Positions 50,351 to 59,369 of a stretch of DNA of 64,000 nucleotides are shown piece after piece. The DNA comes from Candidatus Manganitrophus morganii (GTDB lineage: Bacteria > Nitrospirota > Nitrospiria > SBBL01 > Manganitrophaceae). The position numbers and the translations under genes are program-made. The notes beneath the pieces are model-generated. The model was not told the origin of the DNA and searched no databases. It saw only the letters and a program-made list of their open reading frames with translations. The first letter of the stretch is position 1. Every line of letters begins with the position of its first letter. The stretch spans positions 2,852,001 to 2,916,000 of the forward strand of contig JAJHOH010000001.1 in the NCBI GenBank assembly GCA_021651055.1, read 5' to 3'.

Positions 50351-51421
50351 ATGCGTGAACAGGGCTCCTTTTCAATCGGCTATCTTCTTGAATCGTTTCA
50401 TCGGAGGAAACACTGGATCTGGCTGACGGCGCTGATCATCTCGGTCGCCTCGGTGGTGATCGCGCTTCGGATGCCGAAGATCTATCAGGCCACCTCGATG
50501 GTCCTTGTCCAGCCGCATCGCTTCCCCGAGCAGGTGGCGCGGACCTACGATCTGCACCGAATGGAAAATCGTCTGAAGGCGCTCAGCGAGGTGATCTACA
50601 GCCGCACTTTCTTGCAACCGATCATCGACGCCGAGTCGCTTTACGCCGATCAGGTGGATCGGCGGACCTCGGATGAAATCATCGAGCAGATGCGGAAAGA
50701 CATCCGGATCGACATCCGGGCGAACGACGTCTTCAGCATCTCCTATGAAGGCGCCGAGCCGGAAAAGGTGATGAACGCGACCAATCGGCTTGCGAAACAA
50801 TTCATCTCCCTGTTGCAGCAGCAGGTCACCGTCGCCCCGGTCAACCCCCAAGTCGAATTCCTGGAGACCCGGCTGAAGGATCTCTACACCGAGCGGGCCG
50901 ATCTTCAAGCGACCTATACGAAAGAGCATCCGGAATTGATTGCTCTGATAAAGAAAATCGCCGAGGTGGAAGCGGTGTTGAGAGCGGAGAAGCGGGCCGC
51001 CGCGGAAGCGGCGACGACGGAGACACGCGCTCCGGTCGAACCTGAATTGCAGAATGCGGAGGCCCGGATCATCGACGAGGCGACCCTGCCGATGAAGCCG
51101 TTCAAGCCGAATCGGACCCTCTTCGCCCTGATCGGGTCGTTGATCGGCCTCGGCGCCGGCGTCGGCCTGGCGGTGCTGGCGGAGATCTCGGACCGGACGT
51201 TCCGGTACGCGGGCGATCTTCAGAGTTATGTCGGCCTCCCGGTCCTGGTCTGCATTCCGCAGGTGGAGACCGCCGGGGACTTGAGAAGGGTCCGGATCCG
51301 GCGGCGTCTCATCTGGGGGGTCAGCCTGATCCTAATCTGTCTGACGTTGTTCTATTTTTACCAAAACCCGGTGAGCCTCGGCCGTTTGGATGCGGCGACG
51401 ATCGGTTTTCAAGAGAGGTGA
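50351..51421 (+). CDS. Wzz/GNVR-type polysaccharide chain-length protein
   Basis: 356 residues. One helix near the start (WIWLTALIISVASVVIALRM, residues 18-37), a periplasmic part with a long coiled coil (FLETRLKDLYTERADLQATY...KKIAEVEAVLRAEKRAAAE), a PxxP-type motif MKPFKPNRTLF and a second helix (FALIGSLIGLGAGVGLAVLA) form the Wzz fold. A third C-terminal helix (RLIWGVSLILICLTLFYFY) is extra. The separate tyrosine-kinase-like gene follows with a short gap, so this is a two-protein co-polymerase. Confidence 0.88.
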   Translation: MREQGSFSIGYLLESFHRRKHWIWLTALIISVASVVIALRMPKIYQATSMVLVQPHRFPEQVARTYDLHRMENRLKALSEVIYSRTFLQPIIDAESLYADQVDRRTSDEIIEQMRKDIRIDIRANDVFSISYEGAEPEKVMNATNRLAKQFISLLQQQVTVAPVNPQVEFLETRLKDLYTERADLQATYTKEHPELIALIKKIAEVEAVLRAEKRAAAEAATTETRAPVEPELQNAEARIIDEATLPMKPFKPNRTLFALIGSLIGLGAGVGLAVLAEISDRTFRYAGDLQSYVGLPVLVCIPQVETAGDLRRVRIRRRLIWGVSLILICLTLFYFYQNPVSLGRLDAATIGFQER

Positions 51422-51431
51422 GGAGAGCGAG

Positions 51432-52193
51432 ATGCGCGGAAAATCTTTTGGAAGTGCCCGTTTTGACGAACACCTGGTGGTGTTGACCGATCCAAAATCG
51501 ATTGCGTCGGAGCAGTACCGCGTTCTCCGGTCCCGAATGGAGCATCTGTGTCAAGAGAAAGGGGCTCGAACCTTCATTGTCACCAGCCCGGTGGTCGGGG
51601 AAGGAAAATCGATGACCACCGCCAATCTCGCTCTCAGCCTCTCCCAATCGAGAGACCGGCGGGTGGCGCTGGTTGATTGCGATCTGCGCCGTCCCTCGCT
51701 TCATCGTTTGTTCGGGATGCGGATGCGGGAGGGGTTCATCGACGTTCTGGAGGAACGGACCCCGCTGGAGACGGCACTCGTTCCGATCGAGCATCCTCTC
51801 CTTCCCCCCGGCGCGCTCTCGTTTCTTCCAGCGGGGAAAGCGAATGCCGCCTCGTCGGAATGGCTCGGCTCTTCCAAGACAGACAAGCTGATCACCCTCC
51901 TCTCGGAGCGGTTTGATCTGGTCCTCTTCGACACCCCGCCGATTCTCCCCCTCGCCGATGCGGCGGTGTTGGGGGGGAAGGTCGACGGCGCGCTTCTGGT
52001 CCTCCGCGCCGGGAGGACGTCGACGGAAACACTCTCTCTGGCGATGCAGAGCGTCGATCTGCAGAATTGGGTCGGCGTGATCCTTAACGGGGTCGATTTC
52101 GAGCGCTCTTCGCAATACGGGGGGATCTACGCCACCTACCAAAAGACCTACTCGGCCCACGCGATTGAAGGAAGAGGGGAAATCGATGATTAA
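51432..52193 (+). CDS. CpsD/CapB-type tyrosine autokinase
   Basis: 253 residues from the ATG at 51432 with GAGGAGAG upstream; a longer frame from 51390 overlaps the previous gene. BY-kinase motifs: Walker A SPVVGEGKSMTTANLA near residue 50, Walker A' ALVDCDLRRPSLH and Walker B VLFDTPPI. The C-terminus has a tyrosine cluster (YGGIYATYQKTY) that would be the autophosphorylation site. Such kinases work with a Wzz-type partner to set polymer length; that partner lies directly upstream. Confidence 0.9.
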   Translation: MRGKSFGSARFDEHLVVLTDPKSIASEQYRVLRSRMEHLCQEKGARTFIVTSPVVGEGKSMTTANLALSLSQSRDRRVALVDCDLRRPSLHRLFGMRMREGFIDVLEERTPLETALVPIEHPLLPPGALSFLPAGKANAASSEWLGSSKTDKLITLLSERFDLVLFDTPPILPLADAAVLGGKVDGALLVLRAGRTSTETLSLAMQSVDLQNWVGVILNGVDFERSSQYGGIYATYQKTYSAHAIEGRGEIDD

Positions 52194-53574
52194 GTTCTGC
52201 AACAGATCGCTCCCCACCCGAAGCGTCTTCTTCTGCTTGGCGGAAGATCTCCTGATCTGGTTTGCCGTTGTCGTCAGTGTTCTGATTTTTCCCCTTCCGG
52301 GAGAGCCGCTTCAAATGGGAGGGCGGCTGATCCTGATCCAAGGACTGATCCTGGCCGCCATCTTCCATCTCACCCTGTACTACAGCGACCTGTACGATTT
52401 TTCCCTTTTCCCTCCCGACCGGGTCCATCTGATCCGGCTGGTCCGGGCCGGGGGAATCGGTCTGATCGTCTTCGGAGGAATGGTCTCTCTTTTCCCGGCC
52501 TGGTTTCCTCCCGGAAAGAGCTTTCGCCTCTCCGTCATTCTGAGCCTCTTTCTGATCTTCGGCTGGCGGACTTTTTACAGCCGCATTCTGGAGAAAATGG
52601 AAGACCGGATTTTGATTCTCGGAACGCAGGATGTGGCCCGTCTTGTGGCGCAGGAGGTCTTGAAGCGGAAGGGGCTCGGGATGAAGGTGGTCGGATTTCT
52701 GGATGAAGACGGAAGCCGTCTCGGACAGAGTCTCATCAATCCGAAAATCATCGGAACCTATGAGCAGCTCCAGGCGGTCCTCGCAAAGGAGCGGGTCGAC
52801 AAGGTCGTGATCGCCGCGCTCGAGCGGCGGGGCCGGCTGCCGATTCGAGAGATCCTGGGGGCCCGCGCGCAGGGGGTTGAATTCATCGAGGGGACCCGTT
52901 TCTATGAGCAGATCAGCGGCAAGGTTTTTCTGGAAGACGCCAAGCCGAGCGGGTTCATTTACGCGGAAGGGTTTAACAAGTCGGGTATCACCCGTTGGAC
53001 CAAACGGCTGACCGGTATTCTCGCCTCCTCGGCGATCCTGATCCTCACCTTTCCGCTGATGATGTTATTGGCGATTCTCGTCAAGCTCGATTCACCCGGG
53101 CCGATCTTCTTTCGGCAGGAGCGGGTGGGGGAGGAGGGAAAGCCGTTTATGCTGATCAAGTTTCGCTCCATGCGGGAGGACGCCGAGGCGGTGAGCGGGC
53201 CGGTCTGGGCGGTGGAGGACGATCCCCGCGTGACCCGCATCGGGCGGATTATGCGAAAGCTTCGGCTTGACGAGCTCCCGCAAATCTTCAATGTCTTGAA
53301 AGGGGAGATGAGCTTCGTCGGCCCGCGGCCGGAGCGGCCCTTTTTCGTCGCGCAGCTCTCGGAGCAAATCCCCTTTTACGCGCTCCGCTTCGCCGTAAAG
53401 CCGGGGGTGACCGGGTGGGCCCAGATCCGCTATCCCTACGGCGCCTCGGTCGAGGATGCGCGGGAAAAACTAAGGTATGACCTTTATTACATCAAGAACA
53501 TGGCGCTTCTCTTTGACCTCTCCATCATTTTTCAGACGGTGAAGATCGTTCTGTTTGGAAGGGGGGGACGCTAA
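52186..53574 (+). CDS. Polyprenyl-phosphate sugar-1-phosphate transferase (initiating transferase)
   Basis: 462 residues from the ATG at 52186, which overlaps the kinase gene by 8 bases and has GAGGGG upstream. Four N-terminal helices, a nucleotide-binding-like middle domain (ILILGTQDVARLVAQEVL), a fifth helix and the transferase domain: KLDSPGPIFFRQERVG, FMLIKFRSMREDAE, LDELPQIFNVLKGEMSFVGPRPE and PGVTGWAQI. These match the WcaJ/EpsB family, including the sugar transferases of PEP-CTERM-type loci. It puts the first sugar on the lipid carrier at the inner membrane. Confidence 0.93.
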   Translation: MIKFCNRSLPTRSVFFCLAEDLLIWFAVVVSVLIFPLPGEPLQMGGRLILIQGLILAAIFHLTLYYSDLYDFSLFPPDRVHLIRLVRAGGIGLIVFGGMVSLFPAWFPPGKSFRLSVILSLFLIFGWRTFYSRILEKMEDRILILGTQDVARLVAQEVLKRKGLGMKVVGFLDEDGSRLGQSLINPKIIGTYEQLQAVLAKERVDKVVIAALERRGRLPIREILGARAQGVEFIEGTRFYEQISGKVFLEDAKPSGFIYAEGFNKSGITRWTKRLTGILASSAILILTFPLMMLLAILVKLDSPGPIFFRQERVGEEGKPFMLIKFRSMREDAEAVSGPVWAVEDDPRVTRIGRIMRKLRLDELPQIFNVLKGEMSFVGPRPERPFFVAQLSEQIPFYALRFAVKPGVTGWAQIRYPYGASVEDAREKLRYDLYYIKNMALLFDLSIIFQTVKIVLFGRGGR

Positions 53575-53650
53575 AGGACAATGAGGAATCTGGAAATGAG
53601 GAATGAGGAACCGAAACCAAGAATGGTAAGCAGGTTGTTTGGGGGTGTAT

Positions 53651-55471
53651 ATGTGCGGGATTGTCGGTTATGTCGGAAATCGAAATACGGTGCAGATTTT
53701 GGTGGAAGGGCTGAAACGGTTGGAGTATCGCGGCTATGATTCGGCCGGCATCTGCTACTTCATCGAAGGGACGATGGCGGTCACGAAAGAGGTGGGAAAG
53801 CTGATCCATTTGGAGAAACGGCTGGCGGAGGAGAAGATGGAAGCCGCGTCCGGCGCCGGCATCGGGCACACCCGCTGGGCGACCCATGGGGCGCCCAGCG
53901 TGGGAAATGCCCACCCGCACCGTGATTGTTCCGGACGTTTTTCGGTCGTTCACAACGGCATTATCGAGAACCATACCGTCTTGAAGAAGCGGTTACAAGA
54001 AGAAGGGCATCACTTCCTCTCCGAAACCGACACGGAAGTCATCGTCCATCTGGTCGAGAAATACTTTCAGGGCGATCTGGCCGCGGCGGTCCGCAGGGCC
54101 TCTTTCGATCTGGAAGGGAGCTTCGCCGTTGAAGTGATGAGCGCCCTCGCGCCCGACGAAATCGTCGCGATCCGACGGGGAAGTCCCCTGGTGATCGGGA
54201 CCGGGCAGGGGGAGCAGTTTGTCGCCTCCGATATCCCGGCGCTCGTCTCTTATACCCGGGAGGTTTTTTGGCTGGAGGAGGGAGAGCTGGCGGTCGTTCG
54301 TCCGGAGGGGGTCCGGGTGATCGATCTCCTCTCCGGGAATCCGGTTCAGAAAGAGATCCAGTCCGTTCCCTGGGATGCGCAGCAGGTCGAGAAGGGACGG
54401 TTTCCGCACTACATGCTCAAAGAGATCCACGAGCAGCCCGACGTCATCATGGAGATGGGGCGGCGGGAGGTCCTTTTTCAAGGGGCGCCGCCGGAGCGCC
54501 GATTCGCCGGGGCCGGCGCGGTCTCGCAGATGTATCTCGTCGCCTGCGGCACCTCCTGGCACGCGGCGCTGGTCGGGAAGCGGATGATCGAAAAGATGAC
54601 GGGAATACGGGTGGAGGTCGACATCGCCTCCGAGTTTCGATATCGGGAGCCGATCTTCGACGCCGGGACGGTCACCGTCGGGATCAGTCAATCGGGAGAG
54701 ACGGCCGATACCCTGGCCGCCCTCCAATTGGCGGCGGAAAAAGGGAGCGCGGTCTGGGCGGTCTGCAACGTCGCCGGAAGCAGCATGACCCGGCTTGCGG
54801 AGACGGTCTTCTACACCCATGCCGGTCCGGAGATCGGGGTCGCGTCGACCAAGGCGTTTACCTGTCAGCTGGTCGCGCTTTATCAGCTGGCGAGCCGGAT
54901 CGCGGAGGCGCGGGGGATCGGTTCTTCCTCGATGGAAGATCGCAAGAACCGACTTTCGGCGCTGTCGAAGCAGATTCAGGAGATCCTCCAAAAGGAGGAG
55001 GAGATCCGCGCGCTGGCGATTGAATATTATCAAAAACGGGACTTCCTCTTCATGGGCCGGGGGATTCATTATCCGATCGCCCTGGAGGGAGCGCTCAAGT
55101 TGAAGGAGATCTCCTACATTCACGCGGAAGGATATCCCGCCGGAGAGATGAAGCACGGGCCGATCGCCCTCATCGATCCGGAGATGCCGGTGGTCTTTCT
55201 GGCGCCGCAGGACGCCGTTTATGAAAAAGTCCTCGGAAACATCGAGGAGGTTCGGGCCCGGGGGGGAAGGATCATCGCCCTGGCGCAGGTGGGAGACGAG
55301 CGGATCGCCGCCAAGGCCCATCATGTGATTTATCTTCCCAAGAATGACACGTTTTTGAACCCCGTGTTGATGACGATTCCCTTGCAGCTTTTGGCTTATC
55401 ACGTCGCGCTTCAGAAAGGGTGCGACGTCGATCAACCGAGAAATCTCGCTAAGAGCGTGACCGTGGAGTAA
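53651..55471 (+). CDS. glmS: Glutamine-fructose-6-phosphate aminotransferase
   Basis: 606 residues. Makes glucosamine 6-phosphate for amino sugars. The start at 53651 puts the nucleophile cysteine directly after the initiator (MCGIVGYVG). The glutaminase half has RLEYRGYDSAG, HTRWATHG, VVHNGIIENH and TDTEV; the two SIS isomerase repeats carry ACGTSWHA, SQSGETADTLAAL, GVASTKAFTCQ and the C-terminal DQPRNLAKSVTVE. Length and motifs are standard. Its place in an exopolysaccharide cluster beside wecB suggests that the polymer contains HexNAc sugars. Confidence 0.97.
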   Translation: MCGIVGYVGNRNTVQILVEGLKRLEYRGYDSAGICYFIEGTMAVTKEVGKLIHLEKRLAEEKMEAASGAGIGHTRWATHGAPSVGNAHPHRDCSGRFSVVHNGIIENHTVLKKRLQEEGHHFLSETDTEVIVHLVEKYFQGDLAAAVRRASFDLEGSFAVEVMSALAPDEIVAIRRGSPLVIGTGQGEQFVASDIPALVSYTREVFWLEEGELAVVRPEGVRVIDLLSGNPVQKEIQSVPWDAQQVEKGRFPHYMLKEIHEQPDVIMEMGRREVLFQGAPPERRFAGAGAVSQMYLVACGTSWHAALVGKRMIEKMTGIRVEVDIASEFRYREPIFDAGTVTVGISQSGETADTLAALQLAAEKGSAVWAVCNVAGSSMTRLAETVFYTHAGPEIGVASTKAFTCQLVALYQLASRIAEARGIGSSSMEDRKNRLSALSKQIQEILQKEEEIRALAIEYYQKRDFLFMGRGIHYPIALEGALKLKEISYIHAEGYPAGEMKHGPIALIDPEMPVVFLAPQDAVYEKVLGNIEEVRARGGRIIALAQVGDERIAAKAHHVIYLPKNDTFLNPVLMTIPLQLLAYHVALQKGCDVDQPRNLAKSVTVE

Positions 55472-55523
55472 GGGGCCTCACAGCGTAAAATCCCCTCTCT
55501 CTTTTACAATAAAGGAAGGTGAA

Positions 55524-56576
55524 GTGAGTCTGGTTAAATTCGTTTTCTGGCTCTCGTTTTTCGTGATTCTTTATACCTATATCGGGTATCCGCTGGTTTT
55601 ATCCGGTTGGCGCTCTCTGAGAAGACAGAAGGTGAAAAAAAGAGAGATCCTTCCCTCGGTTTCGGTGATCGTCGCCGCCTATAACGAGGAGCGGGTCATC
55701 GAGAGAAAATTGAAAAACCTCTTCGGCCTCGACTATCCCGCCTCTCTTTTGGAGATCATCGTCTCCTCCGACGGCTCGACCGATCAAACGGAAGCGAAGG
55801 TAAACCGATGGAAAGAGCAGTATCCGAACGGACCCTCCCTCCTCCTGCTGACGGCGCCGGCCCACGTCGGGAAGGCGGCGGCCCTCAACCGGGCGGTCGC
55901 CCATGCCCGCGGAGAGATTCTCGTCTTCACCGACGCGCGGCAAAAGCTCGATCGGAAGGCCGCCGCGGCATTGGTTTCCAATTTCGCCGACGACCGGGTC
56001 GGGGCGGTCAGCGGAGAGTTGATCTTGGTCGATCGGCCGGGAGGGGAAGGGGCGTCGGGGGTCGGTTTGTACTGGCGATACGAGAAGTGGCTTCGAAAAA
56101 TGGAAAGCGATGTCGATTCGATGCTGGGGGCGACCGGGGCGATTTATGCGATCCGCAAATCGCTCTACGATCCGATTCCGGCGGAGACGATTCTGGACGA
56201 TGTCCTCATCCCGATGCAGGCGGTTTTCAAGGGATATCGGACCGTCTTCGAGCCGAACGCCTTGGCCTATGATTTCATCGTCAAGCGGACGGAAAACGAA
56301 TTCGCCCGGAAAGTGAGGACCCTCGCCGGGAATTACCAGCTCCTTTGGGGAATCGACGCGCTCCGGTCGTGGCGAAGGAATCGCGTCTTTATCCAGTATT
56401 TCTCGCACAAAGTGGCGCGGCTGGTGGTTCCCTTCATGCTGATCCTTTTGTTGTTCTCGAATTTATTTCTGATGCAGGGGGTTTACTTGGTTTTTCTTTG
56501 GCTTCAACTCGCTTGGTACGGTTTGGCGTTATTAGGAGGAGTGTCGAATGGGAAGATTGATCCGAAAACAACGTGA
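55524..56576 (+). CDS. Family 2 glycosyltransferase
   Basis: 350 residues from a GTG with GGAAGG upstream. One N-terminal helix, then a GT-A fold: SVSVIVAAYNEERVIERKL, IVSSDGSTDQT, VGKAAALNRAVAHARGEILVFTDAR and GATGAIYAIRK, and ILDDVLIPMQAVFKGYR with the catalytic acid. Two C-terminal helices (VVPFMLILLLFSNLF, LVFLWLQLAWYGLALL). The last helix seen in relatives (a MN-AA-VGLY-FLR segment) is not in this frame but in the overlapping ORF at 56548, so the gene may be frameshifted or split. Confidence 0.88.
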   Translation: MSLVKFVFWLSFFVILYTYIGYPLVLSGWRSLRRQKVKKREILPSVSVIVAAYNEERVIERKLKNLFGLDYPASLLEIIVSSDGSTDQTEAKVNRWKEQYPNGPSLLLLTAPAHVGKAAALNRAVAHARGEILVFTDARQKLDRKAAAALVSNFADDRVGAVSGELILVDRPGGEGASGVGLYWRYEKWLRKMESDVDSMLGATGAIYAIRKSLYDPIPAETILDDVLIPMQAVFKGYRTVFEPNALAYDFIVKRTENEFARKVRTLAGNYQLLWGIDALRSWRRNRVFIQYFSHKVARLVVPFMLILLLFSNLFLMQGVYLVFLWLQLAWYGLALLGGVSNGKIDPKTT

Positions 56577-56877
56577 TGGCGCACGGCACGTCACAGGAGA
56601 GGCGGCCGCCGCGACTCCGATTCGATCGGCGGAAGCGGTCTCCGAAGTCCCGTCGCGAAAACAGGGCCGGGCGCTTCGCTTGCTGAGGGGAGCGGTTCAA
56701 TTCCCCTACACCTTCGTTGCAATGAACGGGGCGGCGGTGGTCGGCCTCTATGCCTTCCTTCGAAATCGCAAAGACATCTGGGTCCGCACGGCCGATGTGG
56801 AGGCATGGGAAACCCTGCCGGAGCCGACCGTTTCGTTGTCAACGGCGCGCCCCCACTCGGTGAGGAAAGCAGCCTGA
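56548..56877 (+). CDS. Small membrane protein coupled to the glycosyltransferase (tail-like)
   Basis: 109 residues overlapping the glycosyltransferase by 29 bases in another frame. A near-perfect AGGAGGAG lies five bases before its ATG, so it can be translated on its own. Residues 44-72 (LLRGAVQFPYTFVAMNGAAVVGLYAFLR) look like the last helix of family 2 glycosyltransferases. The first 40 residues are a basic linker. It may be a natural two-piece enzyme, or the result of a frameshift; the ribosome site favours the former. Confidence 0.55.
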   Translation: MGRLIRKQRDGARHVTGEAAAATPIRSAEAVSEVPSRKQGRALRLLRGAVQFPYTFVAMNGAAVVGLYAFLRNRKDIWVRTADVEAWETLPEPTVSLSTARPHSVRKAA

Positions 56878-56961
56878 AGGCTGGTGACGTAAGGGGTCAG
56901 TTCAAAAGATTTAAATTTTTCATCGTTTACGCCTCACGTCTTTTCAAGAAAGGAAGGCCTT

Positions 56962-58206
56962 TTGAATTATCAAGTGGAAGAGATCTCCGATGTTGACGCG
57001 TTTATCTCATTGGAGAAGGAGTGGAACGCCCTATTGGTCGCGGCGCCGGTGAATGCCCCTTTTCTGCGGCACGAGTGGTTTCGGGTCTGGTGGAAGGCGT
57101 TCGGCCGCGGAAAACGACTCGCGATCCTCACGGTCCGATCCGGCGACGGCCGCCTGGCGGCGATCGTCCCCTTCATGGAGGAGCGGGGATTCCGAGTAGG
57201 GATTCCTTGCCGGATCTGGACCTCCATGAGCAACGACCATTCCTCCCGTTTCGATTTTATTATGGGCGAGGCATCGGACGAGGCGCGCGCCCGGATCGTC
57301 GAGGCGCTGGCCGCCTTCTTATCGCGGCGAACCCCTCGGGTTCATCTTCTGGAGTTGCAAGATTTTCCCGTCGACTCTCCGGCCCTGAGCCTTCTTCTTG
57401 ATACGGTCGTCCGGTCGGGGCGGAAGGTCGGCCTCCGCCCCGAATTGGAAACGCCGTTCATCCCGATCGAAGGAAAGTGGCTCGATTATTACGAATCGAT
57501 CTCCGGGCATCTGCGGCGCAACCTGCGCCGCCGCCGGCGACAGCTGGAGGAGCAAGGAAAGGTCGAGGTGATCTGCGTGACCGGAGAGGAGATCTCCGGG
57601 GGGCCGGCGCGGCTGGCCGATCATCTTCGGGAGGGGTTCCGGATCGAGGCGATGGCCTGGAAGGGATCGGCCGGGACCGCCATTCGCGAAAATGAAGGCT
57701 GGGTCGACTTCTATCAGGAATGGGCCCGCACGGCGGCGGAGCGGGGCTGGCTGCGTCTCTATTTTTTGAAGCTGAACGATCAGCCGATCGCTTTTTACTA
57801 CACCCTGGTTTATGGGCGGAAGCTCTACTACTTGAAACTGGGATACGATCCCGCGTACGCGAGGTATTCTCCCGGCATTCTTCTTCACCAGGAGATCCTC
57901 GCCTCAGCCTTCGACCAAAAGCTCATCGAGCTCGACTTCCTGGGGCCGATGATGGCGTGGAAGCAAGATTGGGCCAAAGGGGTCCGCCCCCATGTCTGGG
58001 TCTACCTTTTCCAAAGAGGGTTCGTTCCGGAGATGATCTATTTAATCAAATTCAAACTGTTCCCCTATTTTAAAAAGATCGATTGGGTGCATCGGTTGCA
58101 GCAGAGGCTCTTTGCGAAAGGGCCCTCCGAGCTTTCCACGAAGTCCCCATCAACAGTGCTACCTCAACATGATTCGCTCGAAGAGGCGAGGAAAGAAGCA
58201 GCATGA
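56962..58206 (+). CDS. FemAB-like GNAT acyltransferase (1)
   Basis: 414 residues from a TTG with AAGGAAGG upstream. The family is seen from APFLRHEWFRVWWKAFG near residue 33, RRNLRRRRRQLEEQG near 190, LRLYFLKLNDQPIAFYYTLVYGRKLYYLKLGYDPAYARYSPG near 275-315 and FDQKLIELDFLGPMMAWKQDW. These are features of the BioF2/FemAB-type acetyltransferases found in polysaccharide loci. A likely job is adding an acyl group to a sugar or sugar-nucleotide. Its stop overlaps the next gene by ATGA. Confidence 0.82.
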   Translation: MNYQVEEISDVDAFISLEKEWNALLVAAPVNAPFLRHEWFRVWWKAFGRGKRLAILTVRSGDGRLAAIVPFMEERGFRVGIPCRIWTSMSNDHSSRFDFIMGEASDEARARIVEALAAFLSRRTPRVHLLELQDFPVDSPALSLLLDTVVRSGRKVGLRPELETPFIPIEGKWLDYYESISGHLRRNLRRRRRQLEEQGKVEVICVTGEEISGGPARLADHLREGFRIEAMAWKGSAGTAIRENEGWVDFYQEWARTAAERGWLRLYFLKLNDQPIAFYYTLVYGRKLYYLKLGYDPAYARYSPGILLHQEILASAFDQKLIELDFLGPMMAWKQDWAKGVRPHVWVYLFQRGFVPEMIYLIKFKLFPYFKKIDWVHRLQQRLFAKGPSELSTKSPSTVLPQHDSLEEARKEAA

Positions 58207-59369
58207 ATCCGGCGATCGTCATCAAAGGAAAATCTCGGTCCAAAGGGTATTTCATTCCGGTTCTTCCGGCGCCGTCGGCGACCTCTCTCCGGCGGAGGGA
58301 GGGGGCGCTTCCGTTTCCGTTCAGCCATCCCCGCTATTACGATTATTATTTCGGGCGGAACGCCGTCTGGCACGGGATGAAGCAGATCGGCCTTCCCGAG
58401 AACCGCCGCATTTTGGTCCCCGCCTACCACCACGGGGTGGAGGTCGAGGCGATTTTGCAGGCCGGTTATCAGGTCGATTTTTACCGGGTCAACCTCAAGC
58501 TCCAGATCGATCTGGAGGATCTGGAGAAGAAGATTACCCCGGAGACCGGGATGATCTACCTCATTTATTACATCGGATTTCCCCATCCGGTTGAGGAGAT
58601 CGTCCGGCTCTGCAAGAGGCATGGCCTCTCCCTGGTGGAAGATTGCGCTCTCTCGCTCTTCAGCGAAATCGACGGAAAGCCGATGGGCTCTTTCGGCGAT
58701 GTCGGCATCTTCTCCTTCCATAAGACCCTTCCCCTTCCCAATGGGGGAGGATTGGTCGTCAACCGGACCGACCGGCCGCTTCCTCCGCAACGGATCGGGC
58801 CGCCGCTCGTCTCCACATTGAGCCATTTGACCGGCGGAATCATGAACCGGTTGAAGATGTCGCATCCCGCCGCCGGCGCGCTTCTCCACGCTTTTTCGCG
58901 GGAGTTCGTCTCGACCCTCCTGAGGATCGGGAAGGTCGATCGGACCAGCGTGGCGAATATGGAATTTAATTTGAACAAGGTCGATTGGGGGATGTCGGGG
59001 CTGTCGAAAGCGATCCTTCAAACGATCGATTCCGCCGAGGTGGTCTCGCGGCGGAGGGAGAATTTCAGCTACCTTCTCGATCGGCTCGACTGCAAAGATC
59101 GCTTTGTCTTCGACGCCCTTCCGCCGGGGGTCTGTCCCCTTTTCTTTCCGATTTTGGTCGAGGAGAAAGAGCGGGTCTGCCGGAATCTGATGGCGCGGGG
59201 GATCGAGACGGTCGATTTTTGGGGGATCCCTCACCCCTCGGTCCCAAAAGGAATCTACGGCGAGGTCGAATACGTTCGGGCGCGCCTTCTGGAACTGCCG
59301 ATTCACCAAGGACTCCACCAGGGCCACCTGGATTATATGATCGAGATTCTCAAGGAGACGCTTCGATGA
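58203..59369 (+). CDS. DegT/DnrJ-type PLP aminotransferase-like protein
   Basis: 388 residues. Fold type I pattern: VPAYHHGVEVEAILQAG near residue 75, LVEDCALSLFSE near 148 and the PLP lysine in GIFSFHKTLPLPNGGGLVV near 174. These enzymes usually add an amino group to a keto sugar. The region around the glycine after HKT is unusual, and the family signature GEGGxxxT is replaced by NGGGLVV, so substrate is open. It overlaps the FemAB-like genes on both sides by ATGA, so all three are one translational unit. Confidence 0.8.
   Translation: MNPAIVIKGKSRSKGYFIPVLPAPSATSLRRREGALPFPFSHPRYYDYYFGRNAVWHGMKQIGLPENRRILVPAYHHGVEVEAILQAGYQVDFYRVNLKLQIDLEDLEKKITPETGMIYLIYYIGFPHPVEEIVRLCKRHGLSLVEDCALSLFSEIDGKPMGSFGDVGIFSFHKTLPLPNGGGLVVNRTDRPLPPQRIGPPLVSTLSHLTGGIMNRLKMSHPAAGALLHAFSREFVSTLLRIGKVDRTSVANMEFNLNKVDWGMSGLSKAILQTIDSAEVVSRRRENFSYLLDRLDCKDRFVFDALPPGVCPLFFPILVEEKERVCRNLMARGIETVDFWGIPHPSVPKGIYGEVEYVRARLLELPIHQGLHQGHLDYMIEILKETLR

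Noticed and set aside
15934-53650. GAGGAAT/GGAAT-rich spacers at 15934, 50260, 47992 and 53575 as a repeat family
   Set aside because: They share only a short degenerate word with no fixed length, structure or ends, so chance or simple-sequence drift is enough to explain them.
58985-59365. Upstream extension of the second FemAB-like frame
   Set aside because: It overlaps the aminotransferase gene by 380 bases; the ATG at 59366 has a ribosome site and the usual ATGA coupling.
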